Origin: Patella vulgata
Taxonomy: Eukaryota > Mollusca > Gastropoda > Patellidae
Direction: 5' to 3'
Length of the DNA stretch: 64,000 nucleotides
Assembly (NCBI RefSeq): GCF_932274485.2
Contig: NC_065879.2
Location: 17,038,591 to 17,102,590, forward strand
Position 1 is the first letter of the stretch. Every line of letters starts with the position of its first letter. A program made the position numbers and the translations under genes. Positions 33,128 to 44,500 of the stretch are shown in pieces. The notes beneath the pieces were generated by a model. The model was not told where the DNA came from. It saw only the letters and a program-made list of their open reading frames with translations, and did no database searches.

Positions 33128-33428
33128 CGGAACCACGCCTTGATGGATGTGACATGTGAAGAAATTACATTGGAAGAAAATACCGATGTCGAATTTACCG
33201 ATGTTGATTATGCACTAGTAGAAATTACAACAGTTGAAAGATCAGATGTAGAAAATACAAACGTTACAAGGCGCATTTGTACATGTGTTTTTTCGTTAGT
33301 GGACAATACTTTTCTATTTTGTAAAATCAATCATGGAAAAATCATCAAAACAACACTTTCATATGCTGACATAGTAACTTCTACTCGTGTTTACATGTCT
33401 TTTAATGTGGCGTCGATCCCCTTCCATA
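33128..33428. repeat. Right terminal inverted repeat
   Basis: Reverse complement of 19211-19526. The outermost bases read ggcgtcgatccccttccata, directly followed by the duplicated target ctatcc. Confidence 0.92.
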
Positions 33429-33694
33429 CTATCCTGCGATCTTTAGTGGATTATGAGCCGATTTACTTCACTATTTAACGATTAACTGGATAATCGAGAC
33501 TATGCTGTTTATTGTACTGACTTTAGTAATGATGATCGAAGCTACGCGGAAATTTCAATCGCTATGTCCTCGGTTCTTAGTGGATCAATTTGAATGAAAT
33601 TTTCAGCAAATTGCCTTTATATTATCTAGTTTTTTAACTATTATAGTGAGAACTGCCAACTCGTTATTGAATCTCCCATAATGTATCTTTAAAG
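33429..33694 (+). mobile_element. M1 element, right part
   Basis: Continuation of the copy begun at 19077: ctatcctgcgatctttagtg through cccataatgtatctttaa. Its first six bases are the right target-site duplication. Confidence 0.9.
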
Positions 33695-34096
33695 ATACAT
33701 TATGGGAGATAAGATAAAGAGATGGCAGTTCTCGCTATAATAGATACAAACTAGATAGTGTAAAGGTAATTTGCTGAAAAGTTCAGTCAAATTGATCCAC
33801 TATGAGCCGAGAAAGAAGCGGGTGAAATTTTTGCATAGTCTCGGTCACCATTACTAAAATCATTAATATAAACAGCATAGTCTCGATTATCCACTTTTTC
33901 TGATTTAATTATCAATGGCCGTTAGCAGCATATAGGAATCTAATCCAGCCAACATCGAAGGCTAGCCTTGACATCGAGAGTTTATTATGGTCTGGATAAG
34001 TTAATTAATGTCTAATTGATAATTTAGATAACATTTCAGGCCTAAAGAAAGACTTGTAATAAGCAGATTTTGCTCTTGCATAATGCATGTTTAAAT
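33691..34096 (-). mobile_element. M1 element, inverted neighbour
   Basis: A full M1 copy in reverse orientation. It starts exactly where the previous one ends, so the junction gaatctcccataatgtatct/agatacattatgggagataa is a 35 bp palindrome around TTTAAA. The two copies form a tail-to-tail dimer. Confidence 0.85.
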
Positions 34097-34389
34097 AAAA
34101 AAAATAAGAATAATATAAAAACATATATTTTTAAAACATATATAATCAATTGGACGCAGAAAATGTGATCCATATGTAATGACTATAAAAGCCATCGCAT
34201 AAAACCATAACAAAAATCAGAATCTGGCAAGGGGGATCAACTGTTCGAAACCGGAAATGGTTGTTTTATGGAAATCTATGTGTTTATGAAAATTACCATT
34301 AATAATAGCACATACAGTATTTAATGTTCGAGTCTTTTGTTTGTGACGCGACTATGTGGATCAATGAGTACGTGGAAAGATGAAGCTAA

Positions 34390-34655
34390 AGAGAGAGAGA
34401 GAGAGAGAGAGAGAGGAGGTGATAACCTTCACTCGACACAAACTGGTAATTTTGGGACTAACATATGGTTCTATTTATTTCAATAATTCGATTGCGCGTA
34501 GGGGTTTTTGGCAGTGGGACTAACGAGGTGGGACAGGCGACTCTACTCCTTGTCACTTACAACCGAGGAATCAAAACCACGTCAGTTGACTCAATGACAG
34601 ACCTTGTGTTGCAACACGCACGCACTAACCATTCGGCCACCCACCCCCACTAAAA
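34390..34655 (-). repeat. SINE-B copy with (GA)n end
   Basis: (GA)n at 34390-34416, then cactcgacacaaactggtaa, gattgcgcgtaggggttttt and, at the high end, the head as accattcggccaccc. Confidence 0.75.
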
Positions 34656-34769
34656 ACAACTAATTTATGCTTTCTATACCTACCTGAAATTTCAAATGAT
34701 ACATTTTTTAAAATGGTGTTATTAATCGAAATCAAACATCGATCGAGGCATTTAAGTGACTTAACGATG

Positions 34770-35610
34770 AATGAAATGGAGTTCAACGTCTTTAATTTCT
34801 GAACCGACTCGGCTAATGAAGTCCGGCAGACAGTGTGCTATGAGAGAAGTGTTGTCCGAACAGCGGGACTACAGCCTATTCTTATTGTCAAAAAGTACTA
34901 CTTTGTAATATTGAACTGTTTACAAAGTGACACAATAAAGCTCGTTTGCCTTCAACAAAATTCACTCACTGTTCGCCTTACTGCTTATATCGTAAATATG
35001 ACACGATCTATTGTGTGGAATAGCTTTATATAACGTTCGCTTCCACCGAACTAATATCGCCGACAATGACACCGGCTATTCATATAAAGGTACGTTACGG
35101 GGCGTTATAATAAGTCATTCAAATTAACAAAAGAAATATACGTCATATTTTTCAATCAGGAAGTAGATCGATTAGCGTCCATTGGTAGACTGATAGATTG
35201 TAGATTATAACAAATAATTTTTTTTTAAGAAAGTGACCAAGGTGCTGGAAACTTTAAATCTGTTTAAATAGCGATTCTGTGATTTAACGTGCTGTTGTTT
35301 GTAGAAGGTTTAGATCATTAGGGTATGTCACGCTATATAACGGAATAGGTAAGTCACACTGAATATATGTGTTATATAACATACGGGACAGGCCTTGTGA
35401 GTTGGGGTATGGTATGGCCTAGTGGTCTAAAGTGACGTTTTTCGATCTCTAGCTGGTTTCGATCCCTGGTGTGAGCGTAGGTGGGTTTACTCCGGGTTTC
35501 CTCTAACAGGAAAGACACCTACGCAAGCGCATTTTTTAAAAATAAAAAAAGAATTGTCTTCGATATCACCGTCAGTGGAAGTGGACTTTAAACCCTACAA
35601 ACAACATTGA
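34770..35610. repeat. Left edge of the tandem duplication (unit A): SINE-A, unique block, SINE-C
   Basis: A SINE-A tail lies at about 34770-34875 (-). The block 34925-35380 (gacacaataaagctcgtttg; aagtagatcgattagcgtcc) is matched at 47705-48060 in unit B. A tRNA-headed SINE-C follows at about 35395-35608 (gtatggcctagtggtctaaa, B-box-like ggtttcgatccctgg, end ggactttaaaccctac), matched at 48095-48300. Confidence 0.75.
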
Positions 35611-35639
35611 GAGTGAGATAAAAGGGTCGCTGGATCGCA

Positions 35640-35870
35640 GTGTCACGGTTTGGCTTGGTTCTCGAGTTTGACTTAGTTCTTTGCGCATATTTAGGGATGG
35701 AACGATAAACCGTTTACGTGTCACGGTTATCTTGGTTCCCGGGTTTGGTTCAGTTCCTTATATATATGTAAGGATGGAACTGTCGAGATTAGATGATGTG
35801 ACGGGTTGACTTGGTTCTTTGATTGCGTCCAGTTCCCTGTACATATGTATATACAGAACTGTTTCATTAC
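35640..35870. repeat. Tandem repeat of ~80 bp units
   Basis: Three degenerate units of tcacggtttggcttggttct and catatgtaggatggaactg type. Unit B has a shorter version at about 48705-48850. Confidence 0.65.
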
Positions 35871-36044
35871 AGCTTATCTGTTTATTGTTCTATGGAATCT
35901 ATCTCACTTGGGGCTAAATTCCCAACACCACCCAAAAATCGGTAATTTGTACGTTGTTTATCACTAGGAAACCAATAAATATAAGCTTTAAAACGTGTTT
36001 CCGAATCCTTATAATTTATTATGTACGATATTGTGTGTATGGAG

Positions 36045-36345
36045 ATGTGGTGGCTCAGCGCGAAAGACACTGGTTCGCTAGCCGGGAGGTCTCGGGTTCG
36101 CTCCTGGTGTTGGTTAAGAAAGTTCCTCGGGATTTTCCGGGTGGTTTTCCCTTGTCAATCGGGCAGGATAGATGGCTTGACATCGATAGTGTCTAGTCGT
36201 TTGGATGGGACGAGAACCCGAGGTAGGCATTGGCGTGCACGTAAAAGAGTTCTTGACAGTTGGAATTCGAAATAAGACTAGGCAAAATTTCCCCCATTAG
36301 CTCAAACGGTGCAGAGAAGTAGGACGTTTGATCCCATCCCTGGTT
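36045..36345 (+). repeat. SINE-A copy
   Basis: The head is gtggtggctcagcgcgaaag, the B-box-like segment is tcgggttcgctcctggtg, the body has gtctagtcgtttggatggga, and the tail ends near gtaggacgtttgatcccatc. It is paired with the copy at 48970-49305 in unit B and so probably predates the duplication. Confidence 0.8.
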
Positions 36346-36419
36346 GGCCAATTACATTACCGGAAATTAAATATTGTTGTTTTTTTCGATCTTAACGTTC
36401 TTTTCCACCTAGCGAGACA

Positions 36420-37240
36420 TGACCGACTAATGTTTCCTGATGCCAGGTTCCCAATATAGTGCGATGCGTTACGATAGAATTGTCCCAATTGAGTCCACGA
36501 TCTGGTACGTGTAAATACGTTCGGATACGTTTTGATTCAACCAATGCGATGACTACGACTGACCTCAATATATGTTAAAGTAGCCAAATCTCTAACTCAG
36601 TATCATCCAAAGTCTTCGACACTGAAAACACGAATTATTTGTCAATTTGAATCAACATTGATGTGATCTTGCCGGGAAAGGGTAGGATTCTGATATCCAA
36701 TATTTAACATCAAATAAACATTTTACCATTGATACACGAATCGTGTACCATAATGCGTTTCAGTGTCATTTGTAACAACGGACTCGAAAAACGAGACTAG
36801 ACATATTTCACAAGTCATGTCAAACAGTGACGCCATATTCTTATCTCGAGAGCTTGCGCAATAAATACTATCGGTGTAGGCTGGAATACCCAGACGTTTA
36901 TATATATTCATATTACATTATTATAGGCGTTGCGTCCGATTCGTGTCAATTTCTAGGTCTCAAATATTAGCGATTTAGCTCCTTTAAGACCCGATAGGAT
37001 CACCACGATTACTCCACAGTTAAAACCACGACGACAATCGTGGCGCGAATCCTGCTAGTGGGACCCTACCTTATGTCAGGTTCGCACTGTCGTGTGATGC
37101 GTTACGATAGGATATATGATAAGACCTGACAGGATCACTACGATTACTCCACGATTAAAAGCACGATGTCAACCGTAGCGCGAACGGTGGTAGTGAGAAT
37201 CTAACATTAGGTCGGATAAAGAAGCGATTAAGATGGTTTA
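36420..37240. repeat. Direct repeats in the upstream region of MAM gene A
   Basis: A ~150 bp module recurs at 36980-37070 and 37115-37210 (ataggatcac(c/t)acgattac, then tccac(a/g)(a/g)ttaaaa) together with a shared cgatgcgttacgatag word, also near 36460. No gene signature is seen. Confidence 0.55.
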
Positions 37241-37339
37241 CCGATTCCATGTGTGCCTTTTGAGATACAGGGTTTAATAAACCATTCCAAACATCCACCC
37301 AAAGGCGTAGCTCCTGAGTACATTATAGTCTAGGGTAGT

Positions 37340-37900
37340 GCCGCTGAGCAGTTGACATGCGTACACAGACTGGCCCGCGTTGTCATCTACTAAGCTTAGG
37401 TTCTAAAGGCAGTCCACGTGTCTTTTATTTAAGTACTTCTATTCAGTTGCACCCTACATCCCTACAGTTTATAGTTTCACACCATGTCTCGGAATAAGCC
37501 CACTTCTTACACCCGAGTGCAGCATACGACCCTTTTTATGCATGAAATGGCATCAGTCTATTTTGTTTTACATCCAAATGCAGCGATAATACGTCCCTTT
37601 GACATGGAATCAGCCTACTTCTTACATTTCTGGATACAGACCTCTTCTATTATATTTACAACCTCAAGTCTCGGAATCAGACCATTTCTATATTTCCACA
37701 GCAAGTCTCGGAATACGTCGCTCTTTTGTGTTTAAATACATGGCATGGAATCAGCCGTCTACGTCCTACACCCCTTCAAGGAAGACAAGTACCAGTCTCA
37801 CAACACAAACTCCAATTTAAAGTGAATTTAACCCCATCAAGATTTCCATTGTTCATCTAAATCTCTTGTTTTATCATGTTTCAGATATTGTATTGAGTAT
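37340..37900. promoter_or_regulatory. Upstream / 5' leader region of MAM gene A
   Basis: Holds several degenerate units around ggaatcagcccacttcttac, mirrored at about 50020-50740 before gene B. The conservation just before both start codons (catctagatttc(c/t)attgttcatcta, gtttcagatattgta) suggests transcribed leader or promoter shared by duplication. An acceptor-like tgtttcag about 40 bp before the ATG hints that the ATG exon starts near 37885. Confidence 0.45.
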
Positions 37901-37923
37901 TAACTGATGATACAACAATAGAA

Positions 37924-40900
37924 ATGGTAGGAGAAAGACTGTATACATCTTTGTGGATAACCCTTCTTGCTGGTATGTTGTGCTAGTCATAAGATTTTTC
38001 TTTGGTTCAAGTGACGCGGTTTCGATTGCGAGCTTGTTCGTGACATGTAAAACTTCGATCGTTTTCTCTCGATCCACCACCCCTACGTGCAAGCGAATTA
38101 TTGAAACATAATTATGTTAGTCCCGAACGACCTAGTTTATGTTGAGTGGAATTTAAACGCCAAGAAAACCCACGAATTAGCACCTGTCGCGTACAAGTGT
38201 GGGATCAAAACCACGTCATTTGACTCAATTGCAGACCTTACGATTTAAAGTGCACGCGTTAGACCACTCAGCCACCCTGAATGATAGAAAACGTCCACCA
38301 ATCATATTCCCTGTACTGAGTGTGCAGATATCAATGATTGTGTTTAGGAACAAATACTAAAATCAGTGAAATCAGTTAAACAGTTACATTGGAAATTGTG
38401 TATGCAAAATCTCGAGCATTCCATGGCATATCTGAGACACGACGGCTTCATGTTTCGGAAAGCCAAACGACCTCCTCGGAATTGTCCAGCCTGGTTTTGC
38501 CTGGTCAGCTGTGTAGATCGGACGACAAACCAATGGCACGTGTACACGTTGGCGGGAACGTACGTACAATAACCCTTGATGACGAGTAGGTATATCCCGT
38601 ATACCAATCTCCGTTAGATCGGTTGATTCAGAAAAATGGGAAGTTAAACCCCATTTCATTTACGTTTCAATTCCATAATACAATTTAGTGATTCGCAAGG
38701 ATCTTAATAAAATAAATAAATTTTAAAATAAAGTTGTCAGTAGTCCTCGGATTTTCTATGTAGTCCTGGACTAACGGTCATTTTCAATATGACATGTTTC
38801 AAAATCACATCCATTCATTTTCTTTTAATTCCAAAGTGACAATGTCCCTTCCTGTTTTATAGGGCTGGTTTCTAGTCAAGACTGTGACTTTGAAAGCGAT
38901 TTCTGCGATTGGACAAATGAACCAGAGGCCCGCGCCATCTGGAAGAGATTAAATATTGCTACTGAAACACAGGGGACAGGCCCTGATCGAGGTCACACAA
39001 CAAATACAACCAGTAAGTTTTAGAAATATTTAAATTTAAAGTCTATGTGAGGCAAATGTATCTTGATGGACATTATGGTGCTCTAGTCTGAGACGAATTG
39101 AAGTGGTCATACTAACATGAAGCGGAGTGGGTAATTGTGGTCCAGGCAGCGCCTAATTCATAGCCAAGCCATAGCCACATTAGCATGGAGCGGGGTAGGT
39201 AGTTGTTGCCCAGGAAGTGCTAATAACTGTCCCAGTTGTAAGCTATATGAGCTATTTTTAAAGCGGCAGCACGTTATTGCCTCCTCGCATCTTTAATCAG
39301 AGTTCAGGTACAACTGTCTCCGGACAGTATATATTCTGACATCTCTACATGTAAAACCTTCTCAAGGCCGCTTTTACCTACTGATCAAACTCGCCAGTGT
39401 GCCCCCAATGTTTTTAGGTGTACACTTGAAACAATGTTATACGCGTTCACAAATTGATTCCAGTGGGCCCCCAGGCACCCGTGATCCCTAGCGCAATGTC
39501 CTACTGTGCCTATTGGACCAACCATTCTTCGTACTTATTTGCATATTGTTTACTTTCGTTTTAGATTATTTTGCTTATTTAAATGTACGAGATTATACAG
39601 ATGGAAACAACATAGTTATACCCAACATAACAGCTGTACTAGTCAGTGAGACTCTCTCAGTTAATTCTGATATCTGTTTTCGGTTTTATTATCATATGTA
39701 CGGTGAAGCTATAAATAGACTATCAGTGGGTATTTTGAATGACAGTAAAAAGCAGCAGATGTTTTTTAAAACTGGAGATCAAAATAATGCATGGCATTGT
39801 GGTAGTTTTGATGTTCAGACGACAGTAAATACACAGGTACGTTGAAAAGCAGGTTTTTAAAGCCTTTTTATTTTGTTTCATTAAGAATGTGTACTTCATC
39901 GCAATCACCAATGATCACAGCCACCAGTAAAGCACCACCATCGTCGTCGCCGGCCGTCGTCGTCGTAATCAATCGTTAGCATTGTCATAAAGCGTCTATC
40001 ATTATAGTATTGTCTATAGCATCAACCTCATTATTGTCGTCCTCCCCCTGTTCTATCATCTATGGTTTCAATGTTGGCATTAATAATAATAATATATTTA
40101 TTTATATAGCACCGACAATTCAACTCGGCGAGCTGCTCTTGGGCGCTTTACATAAGTACAACTAATATAAAATTACAACAATCACAACACATTAATCCAT
40201 AAAAAAGACGTAAATAAAAAACAGAGAACATTTTTCGTACTCAGCTAGAACCGTATTCCGTCAGTTGTATATTTGATTAAAAAGTTCGGTTTTGAGATAA
40301 AAGGGCATCCGTGCCTCGGATACCGAAAGCCACGGTTTCTCAGTGAGTAAAACGCTGACCAATCAACTAGAACATTCCAGGTTCGATTACGTGGCTTCTC
40401 TTTCCTCAGTGGTGCATGAGGGATAACCTGGCAAAGAACCGTGTCCGGTGTATATACGTTTTCATACATTTACACGAACGATTGTCAGTTTGAATTTGGT
40501 GCAAAATAGACCGAAACGCCGCTGTTCGGCCAAAATATCCCATCTAGCACACAGTGTGACTGTCTTCATTATCCCCGGTAGGTGCAGAAAGGTAGGATGT
40601 TAAACCCCATTTCACTTCATGATTGATGTATTTAAATAACTTTATTTGCTAGATCTATATTGAAGCAGTAACTGGTGAGAATATATTAGGAGATATAGCT
40701 ATAGATGATCTGGAGATAATCCAAGGCAAATGTAACTGTAAGTATTAAATTATTGATCTGTTCAGCTTCGACATTTGTCATAAAATGAAATAACGTCCTG
40801 CTTTCTGCACCGGCGTTAAACCCTGTTTTTTTTATCCGTTGAGAGTCTCTGTGGCTCATTGGGTTAGACATTGGCTCGTTAACTAGGAGATCCAGTGTTC

Positions 40901-41516
40901 GATCCCAATGTTGGGCAAGAAGGGTCATCGTGATTTGTCGGCATCTTCCCCCTTGTTAGTGGCGCGGGACATAGGGCATGGCATGAAACAACGAATAGTC
41001 GTTCGGATGGTACGGAGAACAGAGGTCCCGCGTACCAATTGGCGTGTACATAAAAGATCCCACGATAGATGGAGTTCGTATATGTCCGTCTTCACTATTA
41101 CAATCAGGGCAGAATAGTAGGACGTTAAAGATTTTATTTTACCTTTTAATTATCTGATATTTAACATTTTCGTCAATTTTAATTTTGTTAATCATTGTCC
41201 ATCTACCATTTGAATCTTTTCAAACTGTAATGGCGTTCGATTATTGTGCTATGTTATTTGTTGATTGTTTCAATGCTGTTTATCCTTTCAAGCACCTTGC
41301 GGCACTACATCACCAGGCAGTGCTACGACATTACCAAGTAATACAAGAAACGTCCCGACGACCACTCCTACAACACAACCAGACAACTCCGAGACGACAA
41401 AAGATACCTCTAATCTGGTTTCAGGTACTCTATTAAATCATTTAACTATCCAATATATCAAAATGAAATGAAATGGAGTTTAACGTCCTACTGATGTTCT
41501 GCACCATACGGTTAAT

Positions 41517-41555
<39 letters not shown>

Positions 41556-44500
41556 AGGTTATTTCGAGACTGACATATGGTTCAATTTCATTTCAATAAT
41601 TCGCGTGTACGTAGGGGTCTTAAGCAGTGGGAGGAAACCGAAAGATCCGGGGAAAACACACGAAAAATTGGACAGACAATTGTACTCCTGGTCAAGTTAG
41701 AAATTGAAACCACGCCACAAACATGGCTCAATGACAGACCTTATGATCTAAGCGTACGCCTTAAACCATTCGTCTCTACACTGATACTGGTATTGGAAAT
41801 GAATCGGGCTTTAACTTTTTACTTTTCGGCACCCACAGTGCTAACGAAGACGGGTATACGCCATACAGTATGCTCTTAGAAAAAATTAGCCGGACCTACT
41901 CTTATGTCAAATTCCAACTACCAAGGGATCTTTTACGTGCACGCCAATGTATACACGAGACCTCGTTTTGTCGTTCTATCCGATTGACTAGACAGCTTTC
42001 CTTCTCAGGCTGTTCGTCCTGCACCACTGACAAGGGGAAACCGCGCTGGAAAATCACGGAACTTTCTCGGACGGCACCGGGAGCGAACTCAACCCCTCCA
42101 GACTAGCGGACAGCGTCTTTCTCACTGAGCCATCGCGGTTCCTTAATACTGGTATAAGTCATATTATAGATTGTAGCATACGCCCTAATTATCTCTGTTG
42201 GCAGTCATATAAAGATACAATCGGGAAAATAAATCACAAAAAGAAATAAATTGGTAGTTTAATAATTTATTGGAATTTAATTAGAGATTGATTTCGGGAC
42301 TTACAGATGGTTCAATTGTATATCAATAATTCGATTGCGCGTAGTGCTTTTTAGCAGTGGGCAGAAACCGGAGGACCTGGAGATAACCCACAGGGTTGGA
42401 CAGGCGAAGTACTCCTTGTCACGTACAAGCAGGGAAATCGAAACCCCACCACTTGACTCAATTACAGACCGTCTGGTACCACGCACATGCGTTAACCATT
42501 CGGTCATCCAACCTTCCTTCAGAGACTAAGTTTGTTTACTGTAAAATTATTAAAAATCTTTGGTTATTTCAGATAATATTTTGATATATGCTACTACTAT
42601 ACCCATAGCAGTATTAATACTAATAGGTGTAGTAGCCTTCATCTGTTACAAGAACAAGTAAATACACTTTTATTATTTTCAAAGTAATACTATTGTTATC
42701 ACCTAAATCATGTTCAATATTGTTATCACTTCATATAAATGACACATCATGTTCAATATTGTTATCACTTCACATAACCCAAATCATGTTCAATATTGTT
42801 ATCACTTCATATAACCCAATTCATGCTCAATATTGTTATCACTTTATAGAACCAAAATCATGCTCAATATTGTTATCACTTCATATAACCCAATTCATGT
42901 TCAATATTGTTATCACTTTATATAACCCAAATCATGCTCAATATTGTTATCACTTTATATAACCCAATTCATGTTCAATATTGTTATCACTTCATATAAA
43001 TGACACATCATGTTCAATATTGTTATCACTTCATATAACCCAATTCATGCCCAATATTGTTATCACTTCATATAACCCAAATCATGTTCAATGCTCAATA
43101 TTGTTTGGTTTTTTTTAAACAATATTTTATTCAGAAATTGAAAGGGGTTGAGGAACAGGCATAGCCTAAATACAAGAATTAATATAGATATGTAAAAGGA
43201 ATAAGTGAGTAAACAACAAAACAATAAAATGAATACTTAATCATCAACATTTTATATATACATATTTACACATTGGCTACGCAGTTGTTCATGTTCGCAT
43301 TTTAATCGATATAGATGTTACACTGATCTTAAAACCTTCTGCTGCTCTCAAAAAACATGTGGACCTTTTCAAAGATTGCTAACGAAATATGATTGCTGCT
43401 TACACCGTATAACAGATTATGTGTATTAATAAAAATTCGGTGGTAAAAGATTTATAGATATTTTGCGTGCATCTGAGTGTAAGGAGCAATGTAAAAGAAA
43501 ATGATCGGTATCTTCGAAGGAATGACCGCAATCACACTCGGGGCTGTCCGAAATATGTCTTTAGAATTTATGCCCATTTAGGTCACTGCAAGAGAGACGA
43601 AGTCGACTATGTAATATTTGATTTTTACGTTTGCCAAAGTTAAAACACGGTGGTATATTTTTATCTTTATCAGTTATTTTAGTTTTAAATTTACTTATAG
43701 AGGTCTCATTTTTAATATTTATATCAAGGTTATTCCATTCTTTTATGGTGGAAGGTATAAAGGATTTAGAGAATAAAGTTGTTCGACGAAAGTAATCAGT
43801 TAAATTATTGCTATTACGAAGAGTATAAGGAGTTTTGGAAAACTGGATTAAATTGTGGAGGTATGGAGGGGTTAGCTGATTAATAATTTTGTACATTATG
43901 ATGAGTTTGTGACGCCTTCGCCTCTCTTGCAGAGTGATAAATCCTGTTTCTTCATATAATAACCTATGTCTGGTACCCTTCACAGCCCCGCATATAGTCC
44001 TGAGTGCATCTAGTTGTAAGTGTTCTAATTTATTTTTTAGTTCGTCTGTGCACCCATCCCATATGACGTCACAATAGTCAAAATGTGGAAGAGTAAAAGA
44101 GGTATATATAGTTTTCAAGGTATTTCTATTGAGGCGGTGTTTTAAAGACGTAAGACAATTAATCATTTTACTCGTTTTAGTCAAAATATTGTTAACGTGT
44201 TTGTCCCATTTGCAGTTTTTCTGAAAAGTCAATCCCAAATGCTTGTGTTGATAAACTTGTTATCACTTCATATAACCCAAATCATGTTCAATATTGTTAT
44301 CACTTTATATAACCCAAATCATGTTCAATATTGTTATCACTTTATATAACCCAAATCATGTTCAATATTGTTATCACTTCATATAACCCAAATCATGTTC
44401 AATATTGTTATCACTCCATAGAACCCAAATCATGTTCAATATTGTTATCACTTCATAGAACCCAAATCATGCTCAATATTGTTATCACTACATATAACCC

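Larger units (their letters stand above)
19211..33428. mobile_element. 14.2 kb IS3EU-like DNA transposon carrying transposase and HECT ligase
   Basis: Seen directly: inverted terminal repeats of about 316 bp (left) and 301 bp (right), ends TATGGAAGGGGATCGACGCC and its reverse complement, and a 6 bp duplication CTATCC. Between them are two convergent spliced genes, a DDE transposase on - and a HECT-domain protein on +. From memory, TAY termini, 6 bp duplications and an IS3-like DDE integrase are the marks of the IS3EU superfamily; I cannot check this. The repeats are nearly identical apart from a few substitutions and one extra 15 bp unit, so the insertion is not ancient. SINE-A copies, a small 8 bp-duplication MITE and a LINE remnant have since entered its introns. 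The HECT frame carries two breaks while the transposase reads whole. Confidence 0.92.

Noticed and set aside
37484-37735. Frames 37484-37735 and 50157-50726 upstream of the MAM genes as coding exons
   Set aside because: They coincide with degenerate upstream repeats, differ between the two paralogues with no conserved frame, and have no family resemblance.
42693-42962. 89-codon frame with a repeating pattern (ILLSLHIT)
   Set aside because: It is the 37 bp satellite read through. The unit length is not a multiple of three, so the frame is fortuitous.
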